From assembly GCF_000023925.1 (NCBI RefSeq), contig NC_013169.1, positions 868,001 through 932,000 of the forward strand: a DNA stretch of 64,000 nucleotides, read 5' to 3'. Made by a program: the position numbers and the translations under genes. The notes under the pieces were generated by a model, which worked only from the letters and a program-made list of their open reading frames with translations, was not told the DNA's origin and made no database searches. This document shows, in pieces, positions 45,066-52,663 of the stretch (position 1 is its first letter; every line of letters begins with the position of its first letter). The stretch is from Kytococcus sedentarius DSM 20547 (GTDB lineage Bacteria > Actinomycetota > Actinomycetes > Actinomycetales > Dermatophilaceae).

Positions 45066-46037
45066 TCACTCCTTGATGCGGACCATGCCCTCCTGGGCGA
45101 CCGAGGCCATGAGGGTGCCGTCGGCGTGGAACAGCCGGCCCACGCCGAGCCCACGGCCGGACTGTGCGGAGGGGGAGGACTGCGTGTACAGCATCCAGTC
45201 GTCCAGGCGCGGGCGGCGGTGGAACCACATCGCGTGGTCGAGGCTCGCGGGGCGCAGCCGGGTGTCGGTCCACGGGATGCCGTGGCGGCGCAGCACGGGC
45301 TCCAGCAGCGTGTAGTCCGAGAGGTAGCAGCTGGCCGCGGCGTTCAGCAGCGGGTCCTCGGGCAGCTGCCCGGTGAAGCGCACCCACACGCTCTGCCGGT
45401 CGGTGCGGGCGAAGTTGTTGCCGTACAGCGGCGCGTCCACCCAGCGCATGTCCACCGGGCGGCCCTTGGTCAGGAAGATCGCCCGCGGGTCGTCCACCCC
45501 GGCCAGCAGCTCGGAGATGCTGGGCAGCTCCTCCGGTGCCGGCACGTCCGGCATCCGCTCCTGGTGGTCCAGCCCGCCGGCCGGCTCCTGGAAGGAGGTG
45601 GTCATCGAGAGCAGCACCTTGTCGTCCTGGTAGGCGTGCACCCGGCGGGCGGAGAAGGAGCGCCCGTCACGCAGGCGCTCCACCTCGAAGCGGATCTCCC
45701 GCGAGGAGTCCGCCGGGCGCAGGAAGTAGCCGTGCAGGGAGTGGATGTACCGGTCCCCGTCGTCGTCCAGGGCCACCAGCGTGCGGCCCGCGGCCATCAC
45801 GCACTGGGCCAGCACCTGCCCGCCGAAGGCCCGCCCGTGCGGCTGCGGCTGGCTCTGCCCGATGAAGGTGTTCGCGCCCAGGGCCCGGATGTCGAGCACC
45901 TCCAGCAGCTGCGCGAAGGGGTCCGCCGGAAGCTCGATGGGGGCGCGGCCGTGCATGCCGGAGCCCATGTCCGGGGTCTCGGCCTGCAGGCCGGAGGGGT
46001 CGTGCGAACCGGTGGGGGAACTGTTCTCTGGGGTCAC
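45066..46037 (-). CDS. tesB: Acyl-CoA thioesterase II
   Basis: A 323-residue double hot-dog thioesterase hydrolysing medium/long acyl-CoAs. It has the TesB landmarks: HGRAFGGQVLAQ in the first hot-dog, LHGYFLRPADSS, SMTTSFQEP, and the second-domain SLDHAMWFHRRPRLDDWMLY, whose Asp and neighbouring Thr/Gln positions form the active site in the family. A GTG start at 46037. Co-oriented with the S41 gene and divergent from the hot-dog thioesterase gene. Confidence 0.92.
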   Translation of the reverse strand: MTPENSSPTGSHDPSGLQAETPDMGSGMHGRAPIELPADPFAQLLEVLDIRALGANTFIGQSQPQPHGRAFGGQVLAQCVMAAGRTLVALDDDGDRYIHSLHGYFLRPADSSREIRFEVERLRDGRSFSARRVHAYQDDKVLLSMTTSFQEPAGGLDHQERMPDVPAPEELPSISELLAGVDDPRAIFLTKGRPVDMRWVDAPLYGNNFARTDRQSVWVRFTGQLPEDPLLNAAASCYLSDYTLLEPVLRRHGIPWTDTRLRPASLDHAMWFHRRPRLDDWMLYTQSSPSAQSGRGLGVGRLFHADGTLMASVAQEGMVRIKE

Positions 46038-46110
46038 AGGCCCTACTCAACCACGCAGCCCCCGGGGTCACCGAGGCGGACGGCCGCGCACGCCTGAGAC
46101 CATGTGCGCC

Positions 46111-46662
46111 ATGACGACGCACAACCCCGGCGGCCGGAGCACGCCCGGTTCGCTGACCACGCACCCCTCGACCACCCACGGCCCGCGCCCCTACCGGTTG
46201 AACGTGCCGCTGCGGTGGTCGGACCAGGACGCCTACGGCCACGTCAACAACGTCACCTTCCTGCAGCTGCTGGAGGACGCCCGCGTGCAGGGCATGCACG
46301 AGTGGTTCACCGGCGCCAGTCCCCTGTCGACCGGCCTGCTGGTGGCCTCGCACAAGGTGGAGTACTTGCGCCCGGTGGAGTTCCGGTACGCGCCGGTGGT
46401 GGTCGACATGTGGATCGGCACCCTGTCGGGCGGCAGCTTCTCCGTGGAGTACGAGCTGCGCGAGCACCCGCTGGCCCACGGTGAGACGCCGGTCTCCCTG
46501 GACACGCCGGTGCCCACCGAGGCAGACCTCCCGGTGGCCCTGCACGCCAGCACCGCCATCGTCACCTACGACTTCGAGGCCGCCCGGCCGCGCCGGCTCA
46601 CCGCCGAGGAGCGCGAGGTGCTCGGCCGCTACGTCGGCGACCCGGTGGTGTTCCGCCGGTGA
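46111..46662 (+). CDS. Hot-dog thioesterase (4HBT/FadM-YbgC type)
   Basis: About 183 residues from ATG 46111; ATG 46102 is an alternative in frame. The core RWSDQDAYGHVNNVTFLQLLED carries the D-x-x-x-H-V-N-N active-site loop. A SHKVEYLRPVEF strand and a C-terminal EVLGRYVGDPVVFRR follow. It probably hydrolyses acyl-CoA or acyl-ACP. The stop overlaps the GTG of the next gene (GTGA), so the two are translationally coupled. Confidence 0.85.
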   Translation: MTTHNPGGRSTPGSLTTHPSTTHGPRPYRLNVPLRWSDQDAYGHVNNVTFLQLLEDARVQGMHEWFTGASPLSTGLLVASHKVEYLRPVEFRYAPVVVDMWIGTLSGGSFSVEYELREHPLAHGETPVSLDTPVPTEADLPVALHASTAIVTYDFEAARPRRLTAEEREVLGRYVGDPVVFRR

Positions 46663-47321
46663 CCACGGCCCCGGACACGCGCGGCACCCAGGGGCAACCG
46701 GTCATCACCCTGCCCGGCCCCTCGGAGCTCGACGACCTGGCCGTGCTGACCGGCCGCGCCAAGCGACTCGACCCCGAGGGGGCCATGCGCCTGCAGTGCG
46801 CCGAGGGGCGCCTGGCCACCTGGGTCTGCGTGGTGCAGGGTGCCGGCGTGCTCGGTGACGGCACCGTGCTGGGTCTGCGGGCGGCGCAGGCAGAGTGTCC
46901 GCGCCCGGTGGACGTCGTGGTCCCGCTGGCGGCGGTGACCGACCGGCTGGCCGCCCGGGGGGCGGACACGGCCGACTTCTCCGTCCCACCCACCGAGGTC
47001 CGTGCCGGGTGGGCGAGCATCAGCCCGCCGCGCGGGGGCTGGGAGGCCGTCGCCCGCATCGATGAGGGCGACCTCGCCGCCGTCGCGCGCGCCGGCATCG
47101 AGGAGATCACCGTCGGCGCCCCCGAGGGGTCGGGCGCGGCCGCCGTGGCCGACCTGCGTCGCCGGGTGTGGGGCGCCCCCGTGGGGGTGGGCTGGCCGCG
47201 GGGCCTGGCCTTCGGCGCGCAGGCACTCGGCTTTCTCGGCGACGACCGCGAGGCGGTCCTCTGGCGCACCGGCCCGTGGTGGCGCCTCTCGACGCAGCGG
47301 GGTCACGTGCTGGCCCGGTGA
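46659..47321 (+). CDS. Uncharacterised conserved actinobacterial protein
   Basis: A 220-residue protein of no family that I can name. Features are LPGPSELDDLAVLTGRAKRLD near the N-terminus, VVVPLAAVTDRLA, a SPPRGGWEAVARID loop, RRRVWGAPVG, and a C-terminal FLGDDREAVLWRTGPWWRLSTQRG. It is mixed alpha/beta and soluble. It is coupled to the hot-dog thioesterase gene by a 4-nt overlap, suggesting a linked role, but nothing in the sequence gives a reaction. Confidence 0.7.
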   Translation: MTTAPDTRGTQGQPVITLPGPSELDDLAVLTGRAKRLDPEGAMRLQCAEGRLATWVCVVQGAGVLGDGTVLGLRAAQAECPRPVDVVVPLAAVTDRLAARGADTADFSVPPTEVRAGWASISPPRGGWEAVARIDEGDLAAVARAGIEEITVGAPEGSGAAAVADLRRRVWGAPVGVGWPRGLAFGAQALGFLGDDREAVLWRTGPWWRLSTQRGHVLAR

Positions 47322-47328
47322 CCCGGGT

Positions 47329-47334
47329 TAGCGT
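47329..47334 (+). promoter_or_regulatory. -10 box TAGCGT upstream of the CNT relic
   Basis: TAGCGT preceded by T, followed after 8 nt by AAAGGAGA. The same hexamer occurs before clpP1 and clpX. Confidence 0.3.
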
Positions 47335-47354
47335 GAGGCCCGAAAGGAGATCAC

Positions 47355-48429
47355 CTGCTCACGATCCTCTGGGGGCTGGGCGGCATGCTCGCCCTGTTGC
47401 TCATCGCCTGGTTGCTGTCCGCCGACCGCGGGGCGTGCGCTGGCGCACGGTCCTGGCGGCACTGGGGCTGCAGATCGGCTTCGGCGTCCTGACCCTGTAC
47501 TGGGAACCCGGTCAGCGCGCTCTCTCGGCCGTGGCCGACGGGGTCTCCGCCGTGATCGGTTCCGCCGGGGCCGGCATCGACTTCCTCTTCGGCCCGGTGC
47601 TTCCCGAGGAGGGCTCGGTCTTCGCCTTCCAGGTGCTGCCGGTGATCGTCTTCTTCGCCTCGTTGACCGCCGTGCTGTTCCACCTCGGGGTGCTGCAGTT
47701 CGTGGTGAACGGGATTGGTCGCGCCCTCGGGTGGGCGCTGGGGACCGGGCGCTACGAGTCGGTCAACGCCGCGGCGAACATCTTCGTCGGCCAGACCGAG
47801 GCGCCCCTGCTCATCAAGCCGTACATCCGGCGGCTGGACGAGTCGGCGCTGTTCGCCGTGATGGTCGGGGGGCTGAGCACCGTCGCCGGCTCGGTGGCGC
47901 CGCGGTGCGCGGTGCCGAGGCCACCGGCGGTGCCACCGTGGCCGGTGCCGACCGACCGGCCGCGGACCGCGAGCACCCGCAGGACGAGCACGTGGCCGAG
48001 GAGGAGGGCGACAACGTCATCGAGGCGGCCGCGCTCGGCGCGCAGGAGGGGCTCAAGCTCGCCTTGACGATCGGTGCCATGGTGCTGGCCTTCATCGCGC
48101 TGGTCCAGCTGATGAACCTGCTGCTGGGCACCGTCGGCGGCTGGTTCGGCTACGGCGACCTCTCCTTCGAGCAGATCCTGGGCTGGGTCTTCGCCCCGGT
48201 CATGACGCTGGTGGGTGTCCCGTGGTCCGAGGCCAGCACCTCCGGCTCCTTCTTGGGCCAGAAGATCGTGCTCAACGAGTTCGTGGCCTTCGCCAACTAC
48301 ACCCCGGTGGCCGAGACGCTCAGCGCCCGCACGCAGGCGATCACCACCTTCGCGCTGACCGGTTTCGCCAACCTCGGGTCGCTGGGCATCCTGCTCGGCG
48401 GGCTGGGCGCGGACATCCTCATCGCCTGA
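47355..48429 (+). pseudogene. Broken concentrative nucleoside transporter (CNT/NupC)
   Basis: The family is clear, but the gene lies in three frames. The first (47355-about 47440) reads LLTILWGLGGMLALLLIAWLLS. The second (about 47440-47905) reads VRWRTVLAALGLQIGFGVL, VFAFQVLPVIVFFASLTAVL, AAANIFVGQTEAPLLIKPY and FAVMVGGLSTVAGSVA. The third (about 47905-48429) reads EEEGDNVIEAAALGAQEGLK, FIALVQLMNLLLG and ITTFALTGFANLGSLGILLG. One base is missing near 47440, and after GSVA a segment of about 40 codons containing a transmembrane helix is deleted with a frame change. A good ribosome-binding site (AAAGGAGA) remains, before CTG 47355. Confidence 0.85.
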
Positions 48430-48454
48430 GGGCCGGCGGTGGCACCATGAGCCC

Positions 48455-49477
48455 ATGCGCATCGGCATCCTGACCTCCGGCGGGGACTGCCCCGGTCTCA
48501 ACGCCGTCATCCGCGGAGCCGTCCTCAAGGGCGATCGCATCCACGGCCACGAGTTCCTCGGCATCAAGGACGGTTGGCGGGGCCTGGTCGAGGACGACGT
48601 CGCGCCCCTGCCCCGCCACCAGATCCGCGGCCTGAGCAAGCAGGGCGGCACCATCCTGGGCACCTCCCGGGTGGGTCCCTACGGCGAGGGCAACGGGGGC
48701 GCCCAGCGCGTCCGCGAGACCATGCAGCGGCGCGGGATGGACGCCCTCATCGCCATCGGGGGAGAGGGCACGCTCACCGTGGCGCGGATGCTCCACGACG
48801 AGGGCATCGACGTGGTGGGGGTCCCCAAGACCATCGACAACGACCTCGGTGCCACCGACTACACCTTCGGCTTCGATACCGCGGTGCACGTGGCCACCGA
48901 GGCCATCGACCGGCTCCGCACCACCGGCGACAGCCACCACCGGTGCATGGTCCTGGAGGTGATGGGCCGCCACGCAGGGTGGATCGCCCTGCACGCGGGC
49001 ATCGCCGGTGGCGCCCACGCGGTGCTCATCCCCGAGGTCGCCGTCGGCTACGACCAGGTGGCGCAGTGGGTGCGGGCGACCGCCGACCGCGGGCGGGCCC
49101 CGATGGTGGTGGTCGCCGAGGGCTTCATGCCCGACGGCGAGCTCGTCTCCGGCGGTCAGGTGGACGGCATGGGCCGCCCGCGCCTCGGCGGGGTGGGGGA
49201 GCAGGTGGCACGGGAGATCGAGGAGCGCACCGGCATCGAGTCGCGCGCCATGGCGCTGGGCCACATGCAGCGCGGGGGCTCACCCACCGCCTATGACCGG
49301 GTGCTGGCCACGCGCTTCGGTACCGCGGCCCTCGATGCGGTGCACGACCGTGCCTTCGGCCAGATGGTGGCCCTGGCGGGCACCGAGATCGTGCGCGTTC
49401 CGCTGGCCGAGGCGACCACGGCGCTCAAGAGCGTCCCGCGGGAGCGGTGGGACGAGGCGGCCATCCTGTTCGGGTGA
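48455..49477 (+). CDS. pfkA: 6-phosphofructokinase, group III type
   Basis: A 340-residue phosphofructokinase. GILTSGGDCPGLNA is at the N-terminus. GGEGT at 102-106 has Gly105 at the position that separates ATP- from pyrophosphate-users. PKTIDND at 124-130 has the catalytic Asp128 and Lys125. EVMGRHAGWIA and LGHMQRGGSPTAYDR complete the site. Gly105 points to ATP as donor, while Lys125 is typical of PPi/group III enzymes; this combination is known for ATP-dependent PFKs of Streptomyces. It follows the broken transporter by 25 nt. Confidence 0.93.
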   Translation: MRIGILTSGGDCPGLNAVIRGAVLKGDRIHGHEFLGIKDGWRGLVEDDVAPLPRHQIRGLSKQGGTILGTSRVGPYGEGNGGAQRVRETMQRRGMDALIAIGGEGTLTVARMLHDEGIDVVGVPKTIDNDLGATDYTFGFDTAVHVATEAIDRLRTTGDSHHRCMVLEVMGRHAGWIALHAGIAGGAHAVLIPEVAVGYDQVAQWVRATADRGRAPMVVVAEGFMPDGELVSGGQVDGMGRPRLGGVGEQVAREIEERTGIESRAMALGHMQRGGSPTAYDRVLATRFGTAALDAVHDRAFGQMVALAGTEIVRVPLAEATTALKSVPRERWDEAAILFG

Positions 49478-49495
49478 CCGCCCCGCCCCGCCCGG

Positions 49496-51208
49496 TCAGC
49501 CCAGGGGGCCGTCGAGCCACAGGGTGTGGTTGCCCTCCAGGGTGGTCGCTGTCGAGGCGCCCCCGGCGAGGCTGTCCAGCAGCACCGTCGCACCGGCGGG
49601 CAGGGGCAGGGGGGTGGTGCCGGTGTTGCACAGCACCGTGACCGTGCCGGCGGTGCCCTGCACCTCCAGCCCGAACACCCCCTCGGGCAGCCCCTCCACG
49701 AAGGACAGTGCCCCCGCCGCGGTGCCGAGGCGCGAGCGCTCGGCCAGGGCCGTGCGGTAGAGCTCCAGCGTGGAGCCCGGCACGCCGGTCTGCTGGTCCA
49801 CGGCCAGCTCGGGGTAGGACGGCGGCTGCGGCAGCCACGAGGCACCGGTGGTGTTGAACCCGGCGGCCGGGGCGTCGGCCTCCCAGGCCATGGGCACGCG
49901 GCAGCCGTCCCGGCCCACCTGCTCCTGGTCCGTGCCGCGGGTGCGGAACCACGCCGGGTCCTGTCGGACCTCGGGGTCCATCGCGGTGTGCTCGGGCAGG
50001 CCCAGCTCCTCGCCGTAGTAGAGGTACGAGGAGCCCGGGAGCGCCAGCATCATGGTGGTCGCGGCCCGTGCCCGCCGCAGGCCGAGCTCCGCATCGGGCT
50101 GCGGGTCCTCGGCCGCGATGCCGTTCGGGCGCCCCTGTCCGACCGGGAGCCCCAGGCGCGAGGCGTGGCGCACCACGTCGTGGTTGCTCAGCACCCAGGT
50201 GGTTGGCGCGCCGACGGCGTCGAGGGTGGCGAAGGAGCGCTCGATGCAGGCGCGCAGGTCGTCCGCCCGCCAGGGGGTCTCCAGGAAGTCGAAGTTGAAG
50301 GCCTGGTGCATCTCGTCCTCACGGACGTAGCGAGCCAGGCGCTCGGGGTCCGGTACCCACGCCTCGGCACAGAGCACGCGGTCGCCCTCGTACTCCTCGA
50401 GCACCCGGTGCCAGCGGCGGTACACCTCGTGCACCTCGTCCTGGTCCCACATCGGGCCCTGGTTCGAGGCGGTGGAGGCGCCGGCCATCGTGGCCACCTC
50501 GGCGAAGTCCGGCAGGCCCTCGGCCTTCACCAGGCTGTGCGCGACGTCCACCCGGAAGCCGTCCACACCCCGGTCCAGCCAGAAGCGCAGGACGTCCTCG
50601 AAGTAGTCGCGCACCTCGGGGTTGCGCCAGTTGAAGTCCGGCTGGGTGGAGTCGAACAGGTGCAGGTACCACTGGCCGTCGTCCACCCGGGTCCAGGCGG
50701 CGCCGCCGAACACACTGCCCCAGTCGTTCGGGGGCTCGCTGCCGTCGGGCCCGGAGCCGTCCCGGAACAGGTAGCGCTCGCGCTCGGGGGAGCCCGGCCC
50801 GGCCGCCAGCGCCTGCTGGAACCACTCGTGCTGGTCGGAGGAGTGGTTGGGTACCAGGTCCACGATCACGCGCAGACCCAGCTCGTGCGCGCGGGCGATG
50901 AAGGCGTCCGCATCGTCCAGCGTGCCGAAGATCGGGTCGATGTCGCGGTAGTCGGTGACGTCGTAGCCCGCGTCCTTCATGGGCGAGACGTAGAACGGGC
51001 TCACCCACACCGCATCGACGCCGAGCGCCGCCAGGTGTTCCAGGCGGGAGGTGATGCCGGGCAGGTCGCCCAGCCCGTCCCCGTCGGCGTCGGCCCAGGA
51101 GCGGGGGTAGATCTGGTAGATCACCGCGTGACGCCACCACTCGGTGCCGGGGGAGGGGGAGTGGACGATCGGTCCGGTGCGCAGGGAGGTCTCAGTCACG
51201 CGACCCAT
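49496..51208 (-). CDS. GH13 alpha-glucosidase/oligo-1,6-glucosidase
   Basis: A 570-residue glycoside hydrolase. The TIM barrel starts WWRHAVIYQIYPRSWADADGDG (residues 25-45). Catalytic residues are Asp221 (GFRVDVAH), Glu282 (CAEAW) and Asp344 (SNHD). The QPDFNWRNPEV and YYGEELG motifs fit the alpha-glucosidase/trehalose-related GH13 subfamilies that cleave small alpha-glucosides. No signal peptide, so cytoplasmic. It is last in a reverse-strand run pepN-mscS-glbO. GTG 51199 is an alternative start, 7 nt after a CACAAT box. Confidence 0.9.
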   Translation of the reverse strand: MGRVTETSLRTGPIVHSPSPGTEWWRHAVIYQIYPRSWADADGDGLGDLPGITSRLEHLAALGVDAVWVSPFYVSPMKDAGYDVTDYRDIDPIFGTLDDADAFIARAHELGLRVIVDLVPNHSSDQHEWFQQALAAGPGSPERERYLFRDGSGPDGSEPPNDWGSVFGGAAWTRVDDGQWYLHLFDSTQPDFNWRNPEVRDYFEDVLRFWLDRGVDGFRVDVAHSLVKAEGLPDFAEVATMAGASTASNQGPMWDQDEVHEVYRRWHRVLEEYEGDRVLCAEAWVPDPERLARYVREDEMHQAFNFDFLETPWRADDLRACIERSFATLDAVGAPTTWVLSNHDVVRHASRLGLPVGQGRPNGIAAEDPQPDAELGLRRARAATTMMLALPGSSYLYYGEELGLPEHTAMDPEVRQDPAWFRTRGTDQEQVGRDGCRVPMAWEADAPAAGFNTTGASWLPQPPSYPELAVDQQTGVPGSTLELYRTALAERSRLGTAAGALSFVEGLPEGVFGLEVQGTAGTVTVLCNTGTTPLPLPAGATVLLDSLAGGASTATTLEGNHTLWLDGPLG

Positions 51209-51246
51209 TGTGGGGCACCGGCCCGGTGGGTCCGGGCGGGGGTGGC

Positions 51247-51783
51247 TCACTCCTGCACGCGGCGCACCGACAGCCGGGGGCGGCGCGGAGCAGGGTGGAC
51301 GGGGGGCGGCGGCGCCGACTCGTGCAGCGGGGGCGCGTCGTCCTCGAGGGTGTTGACCATGAAGTGGGCGGCGCGCTCGAAGTAGGCACGCATCATCTGG
51401 TCGGCCTCGGCGGGGAAGCCCATCCGGTCCATGGCGGCGGTCATGTGGTGCAGCCACCGGTCGCGCTGCGCGGGGGTGACGGCGAAGTCGACGTGGCGCA
51501 TGCGCAGGCGGGGGTGGCCCCGGGTCTCCGAGTAGGTCTTCGGGCCGCCGAAGAACTGCTCCAGGAACATCCGCAGCCGGTCCTCGGCCGGGCCGAGGTC
51601 CTGCTCGGGGTACAGGTCGCGCAGAGGCGGGTCGGCGGCCACACCCTCGTAGAACAGCGCGGTGAGCTGCACGAAGGCCTCGTGCCCGCCGACCATCTCG
51701 TAGATGGTCTCGGGGTGCGCCGGGGCCGGGTCGGCTCCCGCGGGCGGGGTCTCGTGGCGGCCGGGATCAGCTGGGCTGGTCAT
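51247..51783 (-). CDS. glbO: Group II truncated haemoglobin
   Basis: A 178-residue globin with a 25-residue N-terminal and a proline-rich C-terminal extension. The proximal haem ligand is His97 (RMRHVDF). Trp110 (the WG8 position that defines group II) and Tyr45 (B10) are present, with EQFFGGPKTYSETRGHPRLR between them. GlbO-type globins bind O2 tightly and are linked to redox or NO chemistry. The start lies inside the 3' end of the mscS gene (17-nt overlap). Confidence 0.92.
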   Translation of the reverse strand: MTSPADPGRHETPPAGADPAPAHPETIYEMVGGHEAFVQLTALFYEGVAADPPLRDLYPEQDLGPAEDRLRMFLEQFFGGPKTYSETRGHPRLRMRHVDFAVTPAQRDRWLHHMTAAMDRMGFPAEADQMMRAYFERAAHFMVNTLEDDAPPLHESAPPPPVHPAPRRPRLSVRRVQE

Positions 51784-52663
51784 GGCCCCAGTCTCGCACC
51801 GGCGGTCCGGGAACTCCCGCGGCGTCCAGGGCGCGCTTGGCCTCGGCCCGGATCACCCGGGCCGCCGCGTACTGCTCGCTGGGGACGCAGTCGGCGAAGA
51901 TCCGCACCGTCATGGCACCGTTGCGCACCTCCTGGATGCCGGCGACCGAGGGCACCCCCAGCAGCTGCCGTTCGCCCTCGGGGGAGGCAGCCAGCTCCTC
52001 CATCGCGCCGGTGAGCACCTCCACCACGGTGCGCGAGTCGGCGCGGGCGGCCACCTGCACGTCGATCGTGGCCACCGGGGTGCCCTGGGAGGTGTTGCCC
52101 ACGCGAAGGATCTCGCCGTTGCGGATGTACCAGACCACGCCGTCGGCCGAGCGCAGGCGGGTGACCCGCAGGGTGACCTCCTCCACCTCGCCGCTGGCCT
52201 CGCCGAGGTCCACCCAGTCACCCACACCGAACTGGTCCTCGATCATCAGCATCACGCCGCTGATGACGTCCTTCACCAGCGACTGGGCGCCGAAACCGAT
52301 GGCCAGGCCACCGATCCCGGCGCTGGCCAGCAGCGGCGCCAGGGGAAGCCCCAGCTGGTCGCACACCATCAGTGCTGCGACGGTCCAGATCACCACCGAG
52401 GAGGTGCTGCGCAGCAGGCTGGTCAGGGTCAGCACCCGCTGCCGGCGACGGAGGTCCGCCCGGCGGCCGTCCTGCGTGGACTCGTGGGCGTGGTCGGTCA
52501 TCCACGTGGTGAGCCGCCGGATGAGGTGGCGCGCCAGCGCGCGCAGCGCCAGCGCGGCCACCACGATCGCGACGATGGCCAGGCCGTGCGTTCCGAGCCA
52601 CGAGGCCACCGCCTCCCAGAGGGCCTCGCGGGTGATCTCCGCGGGTGCCGCAGGGTGGTTCAC
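51767..52663 (-). CDS. MscS-family mechanosensitive channel
   Basis: A 298-residue protein. Transmembrane helices lie near 22-42, 88-108 and the pore helix 110-135 (LLASAGIGGLAIGFGAQSLVKDVISG region, with the Gly/Ala-rich packing pattern). The beta domain follows with IEDQFGVGDWVDLGEASGEVEE and VWYIRNGEILRVGNTS. It opens under membrane tension to release solutes. The GTG start overlaps the pepN stop (GTGA) and the gene overlaps glbO by 17 nt, giving a tightly coupled run. Confidence 0.92.
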   Translation of the reverse strand: MNHPAAPAEITREALWEAVASWLGTHGLAIVAIVVAALALRALARHLIRRLTTWMTDHAHESTQDGRRADLRRRQRVLTLTSLLRSTSSVVIWTVAALMVCDQLGLPLAPLLASAGIGGLAIGFGAQSLVKDVISGVMLMIEDQFGVGDWVDLGEASGEVEEVTLRVTRLRSADGVVWYIRNGEILRVGNTSQGTPVATIDVQVAARADSRTVVEVLTGAMEELAASPEGERQLLGVPSVAGIQEVRNGAMTVRIFADCVPSEQYAAARVIRAEAKRALDAAGVPGPPVRDWGHDQPS

